64,000 nucleotides of DNA, taken from Euzebya rosea (lineage in GTDB: Bacteria > Actinomycetota > Nitriliruptoria > Euzebyales > Euzebyaceae). A program made the position numbers and the translations under genes. The DNA lies in contig NZ_PGDQ01000004.1 in NCBI RefSeq assembly GCF_003073135.1, positions 236,363-300,362 of the forward strand. The letters run 5' to 3'. The first letter of the stretch is position 1; each line of letters opens with the position of its first letter. This document shows, one piece after another, positions 20,426 through 29,549 of this stretch. The notes beneath the pieces are model-generated. The model did no database searches and was not told the DNA's origin. It saw only the letters and a program-made list of their open reading frames with translations.

Positions 20426-22341
20426 GGTGCTCCAGTGGGGGACGAGGGGGTGGCTGCGGGGGTGGGCTGGACGGTGGGGACGGCGAGGACGACGACGCTG
20501 CGGGCCGGGGCCACGTGGTCGGCGGGCTGGCCCGGGCCGCCGTACCGCACATCTGCGGTGGACAGCAGGACGTGTCCGGGAGGGACGTCGATGGGGTCGT
20601 CGGTGAGGTTGCCCCAGACCTCCACATCCCACGCCGGCCCGTCGTGATGGGCCGGTCGGCGGCGCATCCGGACGACCCCGTCGGTGACCACCTCGGCCTC
20701 CAGCAGGTCCCTGCGGCCGGTCGACAGGGCCGGGTGGTTGCGGCGCAACGCCAGCAGGTCCTTCCACAGGGTGCGGCGCTGTCGGCCCTCGACGCTGGTG
20801 GCCGCCGACCAGTCCAGCGTCGACCCGAGGAAGGTCTCCACGGCCAGGGGGTCGGGCACCTCGCCCTGCCAGGAGGAGAAGTACTCGAACTCCCGACGGC
20901 GGCCGTCGCGGATCGCCTGGCGCAGCTCCTCGCCCGGCATGTCGGAGAAGAACGCGAACGGCGTCGTCTCGCCGTACTCCTCCCCCTGGAACAGCATCGG
21001 CGTGTGCGGCGACACGCAGAGCAGGGCAGCGGCCACGCGCACCATGTCCGGGTCGACCAGCGTGGTCAGCCGGTCACCAGCGGCCCGGTTGCCCACCTGG
21101 TCGTGGTTCTGGATGCACGCGACGAGCCGCCGGGAGGACACGTCGTCGGGAACCGGCGCACCGACGACGCGGTCGCGGAAGGCGCTGTGCACGCCGTCGT
21201 GCACGAGGCCGTTGGTCCATGCCCGGACCAGCTTCGCCAGCGGATCGACGTAGTCGACGTAGTACCCGTCGGTCTCGCCGGTGACGGCGACGTGGATGGC
21301 ATGGTGGAGGTCGTCGGCCCACTGGGCGTCCAGCCCCATGCCCCCGACGGCGCGGTGTCGGACCCACGACGGGTCGTTGCGGTCGGTCTCGGCGATTAGG
21401 TCCAGCGGACGGCCCGTGCGCTCCGACAGGTCGGTGACGGCGTCGGCCAGCTCGGCCAGGACGTGGGTGGCGCTGCCGCGGTCGTCCAGCGCGTGGACGG
21501 CGTCCAGCCGGAGCCCGTCGACGCGGTGGTCGCGCAGGAACGCCAGCGCGCTGCCGATGACGAAGTCCCGCACCGGCCCCGACTGGGGGCCGTCGAGGTT
21601 GATGACCCGCCCCCACGTCGACTCGGCGTCGGACTGCAGGTACGGCCCGAACCGGGGCAGGTAGTTGCCGCTGGGGCCGAGGTGGTTGTGGACCACGTCG
21701 AGGATGACGGCCAGCCCGACCCGATGGCAGGCGTCGACGAACGCGGCCAGCCCGTCGGGGCCACCGTAGGCCTGGTGGACCGCCCACCAGGCGACGCCGT
21801 CGTAGCCCCAGTTGTGGGCGCCGTCGAAGCCGTTGACGGGCATGACCTCCACGTGGGTCACCCCGAGGTCGACGAGGCCCTCGAGGTGCTCGGTGGCTGC
21901 CGCGAAGGTCCCTTCCGTGGTGAACGTGCCGATGTGCAGCTCGTAGATCACCCCGCCGGTCACCGGGGTCGCGCGGAACCGGTCCGCCTCGAAGGACCAC
22001 GTGCGCGGGTCGACGACCGCCGAGGGGCTGTGCACCCCGTCGGGCAACCAGCGGGCTGCCGGGTCGGGCAGCGGGTCGTCGCCGTCGAGGCGGTAGGCGT
22101 ACCGGGTGCCGTGGGAGGCAGCGGCGGAGACGTGCCACCAGCCGTCGCCGGCGTCGGCCATGGGCCGTTCCTCACCGGCAACGACGAGCAGCACCTCCTC
22201 CGCAGCCGGGGCCCAGAGGCCGAAGGACGTGAGGGTGTCGTCGATGGGACGGGCACCGTGGTGGCGGGGGAGTGGAAGGGCGGACACGCACGCCGTGATA
22301 CCCCACACCGGGCCGGCGGTCACCTGTTCGGCTCGTGTCAT
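20422..22341 (-). CDS. treZ: Maltooligosyl trehalose trehalohydrolase TreZ
   Basis: 639-residue GH13 enzyme that releases trehalose from maltooligosyl-trehalose. An N-terminal CBM48-like domain (FGLWAPAAEEVLLVV) is followed by the barrel: region I DVVHNH, nucleophile Asp280 in GLRLDAVHAL, acid Glu318 in LIAETDRNDP, and ACIQNHDQVGNRA. The only TreZ in the window, it must serve both TreY copies. ATG 22341, 24 nt after the MFS gene, gives a slightly long N-terminus; GTG 22287 (18 codons later) is an alternative start. Its stop overlaps the treY start. Family members make trehalose as a compatible solute or carbon reserve. Confidence 0.94.
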   Translation of the reverse strand: MTRAEQVTAGPVWGITACVSALPLPRHHGARPIDDTLTSFGLWAPAAEEVLLVVAGEERPMADAGDGWWHVSAAASHGTRYAYRLDGDDPLPDPAARWLPDGVHSPSAVVDPRTWSFEADRFRATPVTGGVIYELHIGTFTTEGTFAAATEHLEGLVDLGVTHVEVMPVNGFDGAHNWGYDGVAWWAVHQAYGGPDGLAAFVDACHRVGLAVILDVVHNHLGPSGNYLPRFGPYLQSDAESTWGRVINLDGPQSGPVRDFVIGSALAFLRDHRVDGLRLDAVHALDDRGSATHVLAELADAVTDLSERTGRPLDLIAETDRNDPSWVRHRAVGGMGLDAQWADDLHHAIHVAVTGETDGYYVDYVDPLAKLVRAWTNGLVHDGVHSAFRDRVVGAPVPDDVSSRRLVACIQNHDQVGNRAAGDRLTTLVDPDMVRVAAALLCVSPHTPMLFQGEEYGETTPFAFFSDMPGEELRQAIRDGRRREFEYFSSWQGEVPDPLAVETFLGSTLDWSAATSVEGRQRRTLWKDLLALRRNHPALSTGRRDLLEAEVVTDGVVRMRRRPAHHDGPAWDVEVWGNLTDDPIDVPPGHVLLSTADVRYGGPGQPADHVAPARSVVVLAVPTVQPTPAATPSSPTGAP

Positions 22342-22365
22342 GCGGTCACCCGGACCGACCCGGGC

Positions 22366-23670
22366 TCACGCGACCTCCGGTGCGGACTCCTCCAGCTCCA
22401 GGCCCTTGGTCTCGGGCAGGAACCGGTAGCCGATCATCGAGATCGCGCAGGGCACCGACACCACCCACGAGGCGACCGAGAACGACCCCGACACGTCGGC
22501 GACCCACCCGAACAGCAGCAGGCCGACCACCGCACCGACGGTCGTGCAGGCGGTGATCCAGCCCGCCGCCGTGGCGCGGATGGACGTCGGGAAGATCTCG
22601 GCGGCGGTGGCACCGACCGCCGGGGCGTAGCTCGATCCGATGAAGAGGCTGAGCACGTAGCCGACCAGCGCACCCCATGCGCCCGCGGAGTAGGTCAGCA
22701 CGCCGCAGGCGGCCAGCCCGACCTTGGTCCACATCGCCGTGGGGATGCGCCCGTACCGGTCGGCCAGCCGCACGCCGATCGCAAGGCCCGCCGCGCCGAG
22801 GATCGCCGCGAACGGGATGACCACGGCGAGGGTGCCCGGCGAGACACCGGCGACCTGCTCGGCGTACAGGAACAGGTAGGTGTTGACCGGTCCGGTCAGG
22901 AACGCCACGAAGAACGTGAGGGTGCACAGCAGCACCAGCCGGCCACGCAGCTCGGCGGGGACACGGCCCAGCCGCTTGCTGGTGGCGGCGTCGGCCTCGA
23001 CCAGCCGCGCCGACCGGTCGGGTTCGGTGACCAGGCGGGAGACGAGCGGCAGGGTCAGCAGCAGCGGCACGGCGATCAGGAAGAGGGTCCGGAAGCCGAT
23101 CTCGCCGTCGGTGATGCCCCGCAGCACGACGGGGATGCCGGCGCCGGTGCCGTAGCCGACGGTCACGAGGGCGATGGCCTTGGACCGGTCGACGGTGGCG
23201 ACCTCCTCCGAGGCGATCACGCCGGCGACGGCGTTCGTGGCCGACATCAGCGGCCGGGCGAGGGCCAGGAGGGCGACGAACCCCCAGAACGTCGGCATGC
23301 CCGCGGATGCCGCCGTCAGGACGAGCGCGACAGCCGTCGTGGCCAGCAGGACCACACGCCGCCCGTGGCGGTCGGCCTGGCGGGACAGGGGGAGGGCGGC
23401 GAGGGACGCCAGGCGGATGACACCCAGCCCCAGGCCGAGCACCGTGCCCGACAGGCCGGCCTGCGCGGTGATGGAGCCCTCCGCGCCCTCGGTGACGGTG
23501 CCGAAGGCTGCCGCGATGTCGGGCAGGGCGGCGGTGGCCGAGAACTGCGCGAAGCCGGCGTAGGCGCTGAACACCGCGGCGACCACGACCGACGGGTGCA
23601 GCCAGCCGTACACACGCGGAGCACCGGTGTCGGGGGTCGACGGGTGGTCGTCGGCAGGAGGGGCAGCCAC
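22366..23670 (-). CDS. Major facilitator superfamily transporter
   Basis: 434-residue MFS protein with about 12 hydrophobic segments. The loop 2-3 motif is LSRQADRHGRRVV, and the matching second-half motif is VRLADRYGRIPTAM, both classic MFS signatures. The C-terminal segment YRFLPETKGLELEE resembles the PETKG motif of the sugar-porter group. As first gene of the treZ-treY-glgX operon it may move a sugar such as a glucan breakdown product or trehalose, but direction and substrate are inference. GTG 23670 is chosen because the hydrophobic core starts soon after (WLHPSVVVAAVFSAY). It is divergent from the second glgX. Confidence 0.88.
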   Translation of the reverse strand: MAAPPADDHPSTPDTGAPRVYGWLHPSVVVAAVFSAYAGFAQFSATAALPDIAAAFGTVTEGAEGSITAQAGLSGTVLGLGLGVIRLASLAALPLSRQADRHGRRVVLLATTAVALVLTAASAGMPTFWGFVALLALARPLMSATNAVAGVIASEEVATVDRSKAIALVTVGYGTGAGIPVVLRGITDGEIGFRTLFLIAVPLLLTLPLVSRLVTEPDRSARLVEADAATSKRLGRVPAELRGRLVLLCTLTFFVAFLTGPVNTYLFLYAEQVAGVSPGTLAVVIPFAAILGAAGLAIGVRLADRYGRIPTAMWTKVGLAACGVLTYSAGAWGALVGYVLSLFIGSSYAPAVGATAAEIFPTSIRATAAGWITACTTVGAVVGLLLFGWVADVSGSFSVASWVVSVPCAISMIGYRFLPETKGLELEESAPEVA

Positions 23671-23806
23671 GAGGAGGGATCCTGGTGTTCGGGGAGGAAG
23701 CGTCGGGCGGGCGTGCGCGGCGGTGGAGGTGTCGTCCCGCCCCACGTCCGGGCGGCCCGAAGCGTAGCGGCGCGATCGGTGCGGCCTGTGGAACAGTAGG
23801 CCGCCC

Positions 23807-25978
23807 ATGACCGCAACCCACGACGCAGACCCCCGCACGACGACCTGGCCCGGACGGCCGTACCCGCTCGGTGTGCACTGGGACGGGCGCGGCGTCAACG
23901 TCGCGGTCTTCTCGGAGGTGGCGGAGGCGGTCGAGATCTGCCTCTTCGGTGACGGGCCGCAGGCGGACCAGGAGGTCCGCATCGAGCTGCCCGAGCGGAC
24001 CGGGTTCACCTGGCACGCCTACCTGCCGGGCATCGCGCCGGGGCAACGGTACGGCTTCCGGGTGCACGGCCCGTGGGCACCCCGCGGCGGGGTGCTGTGC
24101 AACCCGGCCAAGCTGCTGATCGACCCCTACGCGAGGGCGATCGAGGGGGACATCACGTGGAACCCGGCCTGCTTCGGGTTCGACGCCGACGACCCCATGC
24201 GCCCCGAGACGACCGACAGCGCGCCGTTCGTCCCGAAGTCCATCGTCGTCAACCCGTTCTTCGACTGGCGCGACGACCGACCGCCGTCCCGGCCGTGGTC
24301 GGAGACGATCATCTACGAAACCCATGTCAAGGGGGCGACTGCCCGGCATCCCGACGTGCCACGCCAGCTGCGCGGCACCTACGCGGGACTGGCCTCCACG
24401 GCGATGGTCGAACACCTCGTCGACCTCGGCGTGACCGCGGTGCAGCTGCAGCCCGTCCATCACTTCCTGACCGACCACTTCCTGTGGCGAAAGGGGTTGT
24501 CGCAGTACTGGGGCTACAACTCCATCGGCTACCTCGCCCCGCACGCCGGGTACGCCTCGCAGGGACGGCTCGGCCAGCAGGTGTACGAGTTCAAGGCCAT
24601 GGTCGCCGACCTGCATGCCGCCGGCCTCGAGGTGATCCTCGACGTGGTCTACAACCACACCGGCGAGGCGGACCATCGAGGTCCGACCGTGTCGCTGCGG
24701 GGCCTCGACAACCCGTCGTACTACCGGCTGGACCCCGAGGACCCGCGGCGCTACGTCGACTACACGGGAACCGGCAACTCCATGAACGTGCAGCACCCCA
24801 ACGTGCTGCAGCTCATCATGGACTCGCTGCGGTACTGGGTGACGGAGATGCACGTCGACGGGTTCCGCTTCGACCTGGCGGCGACCCTGGCCCGGGAGCT
24901 GCACGACGTCGACCGGCTGAGCGCCTTCTTCGACATCATCCAGCAGGACCCCGTCATCTCGCAGGCCAAGCTGATCGCCGAACCGTGGGACGTGGGGGAG
25001 GGCGGCTACCAGGTCGGCAACTTCCCGGTCGGCTGGACCGAGCTCAACGGCAAGTACCGCGACACCGTGCGGGACTGGTGGCACGGCGACGGGGTCGTCG
25101 GCCGGCTCGCCAGCCGCCTGTCGGGATCCTCCGACCTGTACGCCCACAACGGGCGGCGGCCGTACGCCTCGATCAACTTCATCACCTCCCACGACGGGTT
25201 CACGCTGGCGGACCTCGTCAGCTACGAGCGCAAGCACAACGACGCCAACATGGACGGTGGGACCAGCGGCGAGGACCACAACCGCTCGGCCAACCACGGC
25301 GTGGAGGGCCCGACCGACGACCCCGAGATCCTCGGCCTGCGCGCCCGTCAGCAACGCAACTTCCTGGCGACCCTCCTCCTCAGCCAGGGGGTGCCGATGC
25401 TGCTCGGTGGCGACGAGATGGGCCGGACCCAGCACGGCAACAACAACGCCTACTGCATCGACTCGGGACTGACCCACTACGACTGGCTGCAGGCGCCCCA
25501 GTCCGGCCGCTTGCTGGACTTCACCCGCCGGCTCATCGCGGTGCGTCGCCAGCATCCCGTGTTCCGTCGCCGGTCCTACTTCACCGGTGAGGAGGACCTG
25601 CACTGGCTGCGACCCGACGGGTTCGTGATGCACGCCGACGACTGGCACAGCGACGACTGCCATGCGCTGGCCTTCTACCTCAACGGGGAGGAGATCCCCA
25701 GCCGTGACGAGCGCGGCCGACGGACCGTCGACGACAGCTTCCTCGTGCTCATCAACGCCCACGGCCACGGCATCGACTTCGTGCTGCCCGGCCACGACTA
25801 CGGCCACCGCTGGCGGACCGTCATCGACACCGCCCAGCCGGACCTGCTCGAGGTCGATGCCCCCGTGGTCGACGCCGGCGCCACGTTGCCCCGGATCGAC
25901 CGTTCCCTCCTGCTGCTGCGTCGTATCGTGCCGGCCGGGCCCCACCCCCACCGACCCCTCACCGAATCGAGACGATGA
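23807..25978 (+). CDS. glgX: Glycogen debranching enzyme GlgX/TreX (copy 2)
   Basis: 723-residue GH13 isoamylase-type enzyme, paralogous to the copy at 15789-17984. Shared features are the N-terminal WPGRPYPLGVHWDGRGVN, region I DVVYNH, catalytic Asp356 in [10 protein letters not shown] and Glu392 in LIAEPWDVG, and [15 protein letters not shown]. The two copies agree closely in the catalytic core but differ in the N- and C-terminal domains. Its TGA overlaps the ATG of the second treY (ATGA), so the pair is coupled. The 136 bp separating it from the MFS gene must hold divergent promoters; I see no clear hexamers there. Different chain-length preference or regulation of the two copies is inference. 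Confidence 0.93.
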   Translation: MTATHDADPRTTTWPGRPYPLGVHWDGRGVNVAVFSEVAEAVEICLFGDGPQADQEVRIELPERTGFTWHAYLPGIAPGQRYGFRVHGPWAPRGGVLCNPAKLLIDPYARAIEGDITWNPACFGFDADDPMRPETTDSAPFVPKSIVVNPFFDWRDDRPPSRPWSETIIYETHVKGATARHPDVPRQLRGTYAGLASTAMVEHLVDLGVTAVQLQPVHHFLTDHFLWRKGLSQYWGYNSIGYLAPHAGYASQGRLGQQVYEFKAMVADLHAAGLEVILDVVYNHTGEADHRGPTVSLRGLDNPSYYRLDPEDPRRYVDYTGTGNSMNVQHPNVLQLIMDSLRYWVTEMHVDGFRFDLAATLARELHDVDRLSAFFDIIQQDPVISQAKLIAEPWDVGEGGYQVGNFPVGWTELNGKYRDTVRDWWHGDGVVGRLASRLSGSSDLYAHNGRRPYASINFITSHDGFTLADLVSYERKHNDANMDGGTSGEDHNRSANHGVEGPTDDPEILGLRARQQRNFLATLLLSQGVPMLLGGDEMGRTQHGNNNAYCIDSGLTHYDWLQAPQSGRLLDFTRRLIAVRRQHPVFRRRSYFTGEEDLHWLRPDGFVMHADDWHSDDCHALAFYLNGEEIPSRDERGRRTVDDSFLVLINAHGHGIDFVLPGHDYGHRWRTVIDTAQPDLLEVDAPVVDAGATLPRIDRSLLLLRRIVPAGPHPHRPLTESRR

Positions 25979-28527
25979 TGCGCCGTCCCGTGGCCACCTA
26001 CCGGCTGCAGCTCACCGAGGACCAGCCCTTCGCCGCCGCCGAAGCCCTGCTGCCCTACCTCGACGACCTCGGGATCAGCCACATCTACTGCTCGCCGGTG
26101 CTGAAGGCACGGCCCGGCACCCGGCACTTCTACAACGTCGCGGACCACACGCTCGTCGACCCGGTCCTCGGCGGCGAGGCCGGGCTGCGCCAGCTCGCCG
26201 ACGCCGCCCACCAGCGCGGGATGGGGCTGATCGGCGACATCGTCCCCCATCACATGGGAGTGGGGCCGTGGTCGCCGCTGTGGGAGCGGCTGCTGACCGA
26301 GGGCCGCTCCAGCGTCGCCGCCAAGTACTTCGACGTCGACTGGGAGACGCCGCTGCCGGGCGCCGCCGACAAGGTCATCATGCCGGTGCTCGCCAGCTCC
26401 TACGGCGACGTGCTGGAGGCCGGGGAGCTGACGCTCGTCGAGGTCGACGGGCATCCGCGAGTGGCCTACGGCGACCTGACCTTCCCCGTCAACGCCGACT
26501 CGGCGAAGGCCCTCGAACGCACGGGCCTGGAGGGCATCGCCGGCATCCCCGGGCAGGCCCGCACGTGGCAGCGCATGCACTCGCTGCTGGAGCAGCAGCA
26601 CTACCGCCTGGTGTCCGCCACGGCCGGCACCCGGCTGGTCAACTACCGCCGGTTCCTCGACGTCGACGAGCTGGCCGCGCTGCGGGTCGAGGACGACACC
26701 GTCTTCGACGCCACGCACGGGCTGATGATCCAGCTGGTCACCGACGGCGTCTTCGACGGGCTGCGGATCGACCACGTCGACGGGCTGGCCGACCCCGCCA
26801 GGTACCTCCAGCGCCTGCGCGACGCCGTCGGTCCCGACACCTGGATCGTGGTCGAGACCCTCACCTCCCACGACCAGCAACTCCACGAGGGCTGGCCGGT
26901 GGAGGGCACGACCGGGTACGAGACGCTGCGTGCCACGCTGGGGGTGCAGGTCGACCCGGCGGGGCTGCGGCAGATGGCCCAGGTCGCCGGGGCCCACGAC
27001 GCGCTGCCCGGCCCCGACGACCGCTGGCGCATGAAGGTCGACGTGCTCGATGTCGAGCTCGGCCCGGACCTGCGGCGCTGCGCCAGGGTGTTCTGGACCG
27101 CCTGCCAGGACGAACCGACGGTTCGCGACGTCGACTACCGGACGTTGCTGGAGGCCATCAGCCGGCTGGCCACGTCGTTGCCGCGGTACCGGACCTACGT
27201 CGACCCGCAGACCGGCGAGTCCACACAGGCCGACCGCGACACGGTCGCGGCCGCGGTCCGCTTGGCCCGACGGGAGGTCGGCCGCGGCAAGGTGCCCGAC
27301 CGCCTGTGGACCCACCTGGAGGCACTGCTGACCGGACAGGTCCGCTGGACCGCGGCGGCCGGCGAGGCCGTCACGCGGTTCCAGCAGCTGACCGGGCCGG
27401 TGTCGGCGCTGGGCCTGGAGGAACGCCTCTTCCACCGCCACCACGCGCTGGTGGCGGCCTGCGAACTCGGCTGTGACCCCGACGACGTGGCCCGCACCCT
27501 GCCGGCCTTCCACGCCGAGGTCGAGGCGATGCCGCCGGCAGGCATGCGGACCACGGCCACCCACGACACCAAGCACAGCGAGGACGCGCGCCTGCGCATG
27601 GCCGCGCTCACCGGCATCGCCTCGGACTGGGCGATCGCGGCGTCCACCCTCGTGTCGCGGACCTCGCCGCCGAGCCGGTCGCTGGCGCTGCGCCTGCTGC
27701 AGGTGGCGATCGGCGTGTGGCCCTCCACCGACGACGGCTCGACACCCCTGGCCGACGTCATGGATCCTGCGCTGCCCGAACGCTTCGCCACCTACGCGGT
27801 CTGGGCCGCCCGGCTGGCCGACCGGATCACCAGCGACCGGACCCCGGATCTCGACGCCGAAGCGGCCATCCGGCGCTGGTGCGAGCTGGTGTGGGATCCG
27901 GAGGGGCCGATCGTGCCGACCCTCCGGCCCCTGGCGCTGCGGGCAGCCGAGATCGGCATGGCGGCGGGCCTGTCGATGTCGTTGACGCGGTTGATGCTGC
28001 CCGGCGTGCCCGACACCTACCAGGGCACCGAACGCTGGGACGACTCCATGAGCGACCCCGACCAGCGACGTCCCGTGGACTTCGACGCCCTCGCGGACGC
28101 CGTCGACGGCCTGCGGCCCGCACACGCCGGCGGGTTGTGGGCCGCCCGTCGTGACGGGCGGGTCAAGCAGCACGTCGTGCGGACCGCGCTGCGGCTCCGC
28201 CGCGACATCCCCGACCTGCTGGGACCCGACGCGGGATACCGCGCGATCGAGGCGTCCGGGCGCTGGGCCGAGCACACCCTGGCGTTCGCGCGAGGTGACG
28301 TGGAGGACCCCGACGTGGTCGTCGTGGCGCCGCGGGCGTTCGGTCGGATCACCGACGGTGGCCGGTTCGAGCCGCTCGGCCGGATCTGGGCCGACACCGA
28401 CCTCGCACTGCCCGAGCAGACGACATGGACCGACGTGCTGACCGGGCACACTCGTCAGGGTGGACGCCTGGCCGCCGCCGAGCTGCTGGGCGCCCTCCCC
28501 GTGGCGTTGCTCCTCCGGCAGCGCTGA
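25975..28527 (+). CDS. treY: TreY-like maltooligosyl trehalose synthase (divergent copy 2)
   Basis: 850-residue TreY homologue starting with MRRPVATYRLQLTEDQPF. It keeps GLRIDHVDGLADPARYL, GTTGYETLRATLG, NYRRFLDVDELAALRVE and ATHDTKHSEDARLRM. It departs at places conserved in copy 1: region I is DIVPHHMG (His92 where copy 1 has Asn) and the acid region is VVETLTS (Thr295 after Glu294, in place of Lys). The putative nucleophile Asp and acid Glu remain, so activity is possible but may be changed. It is translationally coupled to glgX copy 2 and lacks its own treZ. A DUF368 gene follows after 35 nt. Confidence 0.85.
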   Translation: MMRRPVATYRLQLTEDQPFAAAEALLPYLDDLGISHIYCSPVLKARPGTRHFYNVADHTLVDPVLGGEAGLRQLADAAHQRGMGLIGDIVPHHMGVGPWSPLWERLLTEGRSSVAAKYFDVDWETPLPGAADKVIMPVLASSYGDVLEAGELTLVEVDGHPRVAYGDLTFPVNADSAKALERTGLEGIAGIPGQARTWQRMHSLLEQQHYRLVSATAGTRLVNYRRFLDVDELAALRVEDDTVFDATHGLMIQLVTDGVFDGLRIDHVDGLADPARYLQRLRDAVGPDTWIVVETLTSHDQQLHEGWPVEGTTGYETLRATLGVQVDPAGLRQMAQVAGAHDALPGPDDRWRMKVDVLDVELGPDLRRCARVFWTACQDEPTVRDVDYRTLLEAISRLATSLPRYRTYVDPQTGESTQADRDTVAAAVRLARREVGRGKVPDRLWTHLEALLTGQVRWTAAAGEAVTRFQQLTGPVSALGLEERLFHRHHALVAACELGCDPDDVARTLPAFHAEVEAMPPAGMRTTATHDTKHSEDARLRMAALTGIASDWAIAASTLVSRTSPPSRSLALRLLQVAIGVWPSTDDGSTPLADVMDPALPERFATYAVWAARLADRITSDRTPDLDAEAAIRRWCELVWDPEGPIVPTLRPLALRAAEIGMAAGLSMSLTRLMLPGVPDTYQGTERWDDSMSDPDQRRPVDFDALADAVDGLRPAHAGGLWAARRDGRVKQHVVRTALRLRRDIPDLLGPDAGYRAIEASGRWAEHTLAFARGDVEDPDVVVVAPRAFGRITDGGRFEPLGRIWADTDLALPEQTTWTDVLTGHTRQGGRLAAAELLGALPVALLLRQR

Positions 28528-28562
28528 TCGGTCCACCGGACCCCGACCCACCGAGCGCACCC

Positions 28563-29528
28563 GTGACCCACAACGCCGACGTCGCCGCCGCGGCCGACCG
28601 CACCTCCGACGACCGCGCCCCTTCGACCCTCGGCCTGCGCGTGCTGCAGGGCATGGCGATGGGGACCGCCGACGTGATCCCGGGTGTGTCCGGTGGCACC
28701 GTCGCCCTGATCCTCGGGATCTACACCCGCCTGATCGGGGCCATTCGGACCCTCGCCCAGGCGCCGACCGCGCTGGTCCGGGGCGACGTCACGACCGCAG
28801 GGGCACGCGTCCGCGGCGTCCCGTGGCCGTTCGTCCTGCCGGTCGGCATCGGCATGCTGCTGGCGCTCGGCCTCGGCTCGGTCGTGCTGCCCCCGCTGCT
28901 CGAGGCCTACCCGGTCCAGACCTCGGCGCTGTTCTTCGGGCTGATCGTCGGAAGCCTCTCCGTGCCGTGGTCACAAGCGATCGACGCGAACGGCTCGGCG
29001 TCGAGGACCCCCCTCGTCGCCCTCGTCGTCGTCTTCGCCGTCGCGGCGTTCCTGCTGACCGGCCTTCCCGAGATCGTCATCGACCACCCTCCGCTGTGGC
29101 GGGTGTTCCTGTCGGCCTCCGTGGCCATCTGCGCGATGATCCTCCCCGGGGTGAGCGGGGCGTTCCTGCTGCTCGCCCTGGGCATCTACGAGCCCACGCT
29201 CGAGGCGGCCGGCGACCTCGACCTGCCCTACCTCGCCACGTTCGCCGCCGGTGCGGTGGTCGGCCTCGGCGCCTTCTCACGGCTGCTGTCGCACCTGCTG
29301 GAGCACCGCCTGGCCGTGACCATGGCCGCGCTGACGGGCCTGATGGTCGGGGCACTGCGGGTGCTGTGGCCGTGGAACGAGGAGGGCGTCCTGCACGGCC
29401 CGGCCAGTGCGGGAGACGCCATCGTCGCGCTCCTGGTCGGCCTCGTCGGCTTCGCCATCGTGCGTGGCCTGCTGCTGCTGGGTCGCCGCACCGGCCACCC
29501 GGCCGAGCACACCGGCCCGGTCCAGTAG
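28563..29528 (+). CDS. DUF368 family polytopic membrane protein (PopT-like undecaprenyl-phosphate transporter)
   Basis: 321-residue integral membrane protein of the DUF368 family with about 8-9 hydrophobic segments. The duplicated family signature is clear: ADVIPGVSGGTVALILGIY near the N-terminus and ILPGVSGAFLLLALGIYE in the middle. DUF368 proteins such as PopT have been shown in other bacteria to recycle undecaprenyl phosphate across the membrane for cell-wall synthesis; the role here is by family inference. GTG 28563 is 35 nt after treY copy 2, so it may be co-transcribed, although the functions seem unrelated. It converges with the glycosyltransferase gene. Confidence 0.87.
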   Translation: MTHNADVAAAADRTSDDRAPSTLGLRVLQGMAMGTADVIPGVSGGTVALILGIYTRLIGAIRTLAQAPTALVRGDVTTAGARVRGVPWPFVLPVGIGMLLALGLGSVVLPPLLEAYPVQTSALFFGLIVGSLSVPWSQAIDANGSASRTPLVALVVVFAVAAFLLTGLPEIVIDHPPLWRVFLSASVAICAMILPGVSGAFLLLALGIYEPTLEAAGDLDLPYLATFAAGAVVGLGAFSRLLSHLLEHRLAVTMAALTGLMVGALRVLWPWNEEGVLHGPASAGDAIVALLVGLVGFAIVRGLLLLGRRTGHPAEHTGPVQ

Positions 29529-29549
29529 CGGTCGGACCGTCCCGGGGGC

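Noticed and set aside
22346-25951. A 1201-codon open frame on the minus strand
   Set aside because: It runs antisense to glgX copy 2 and over the MFS gene in another frame. Its sequence is arginine- and valine-rich without any domain, as expected from high-GC codon bias.
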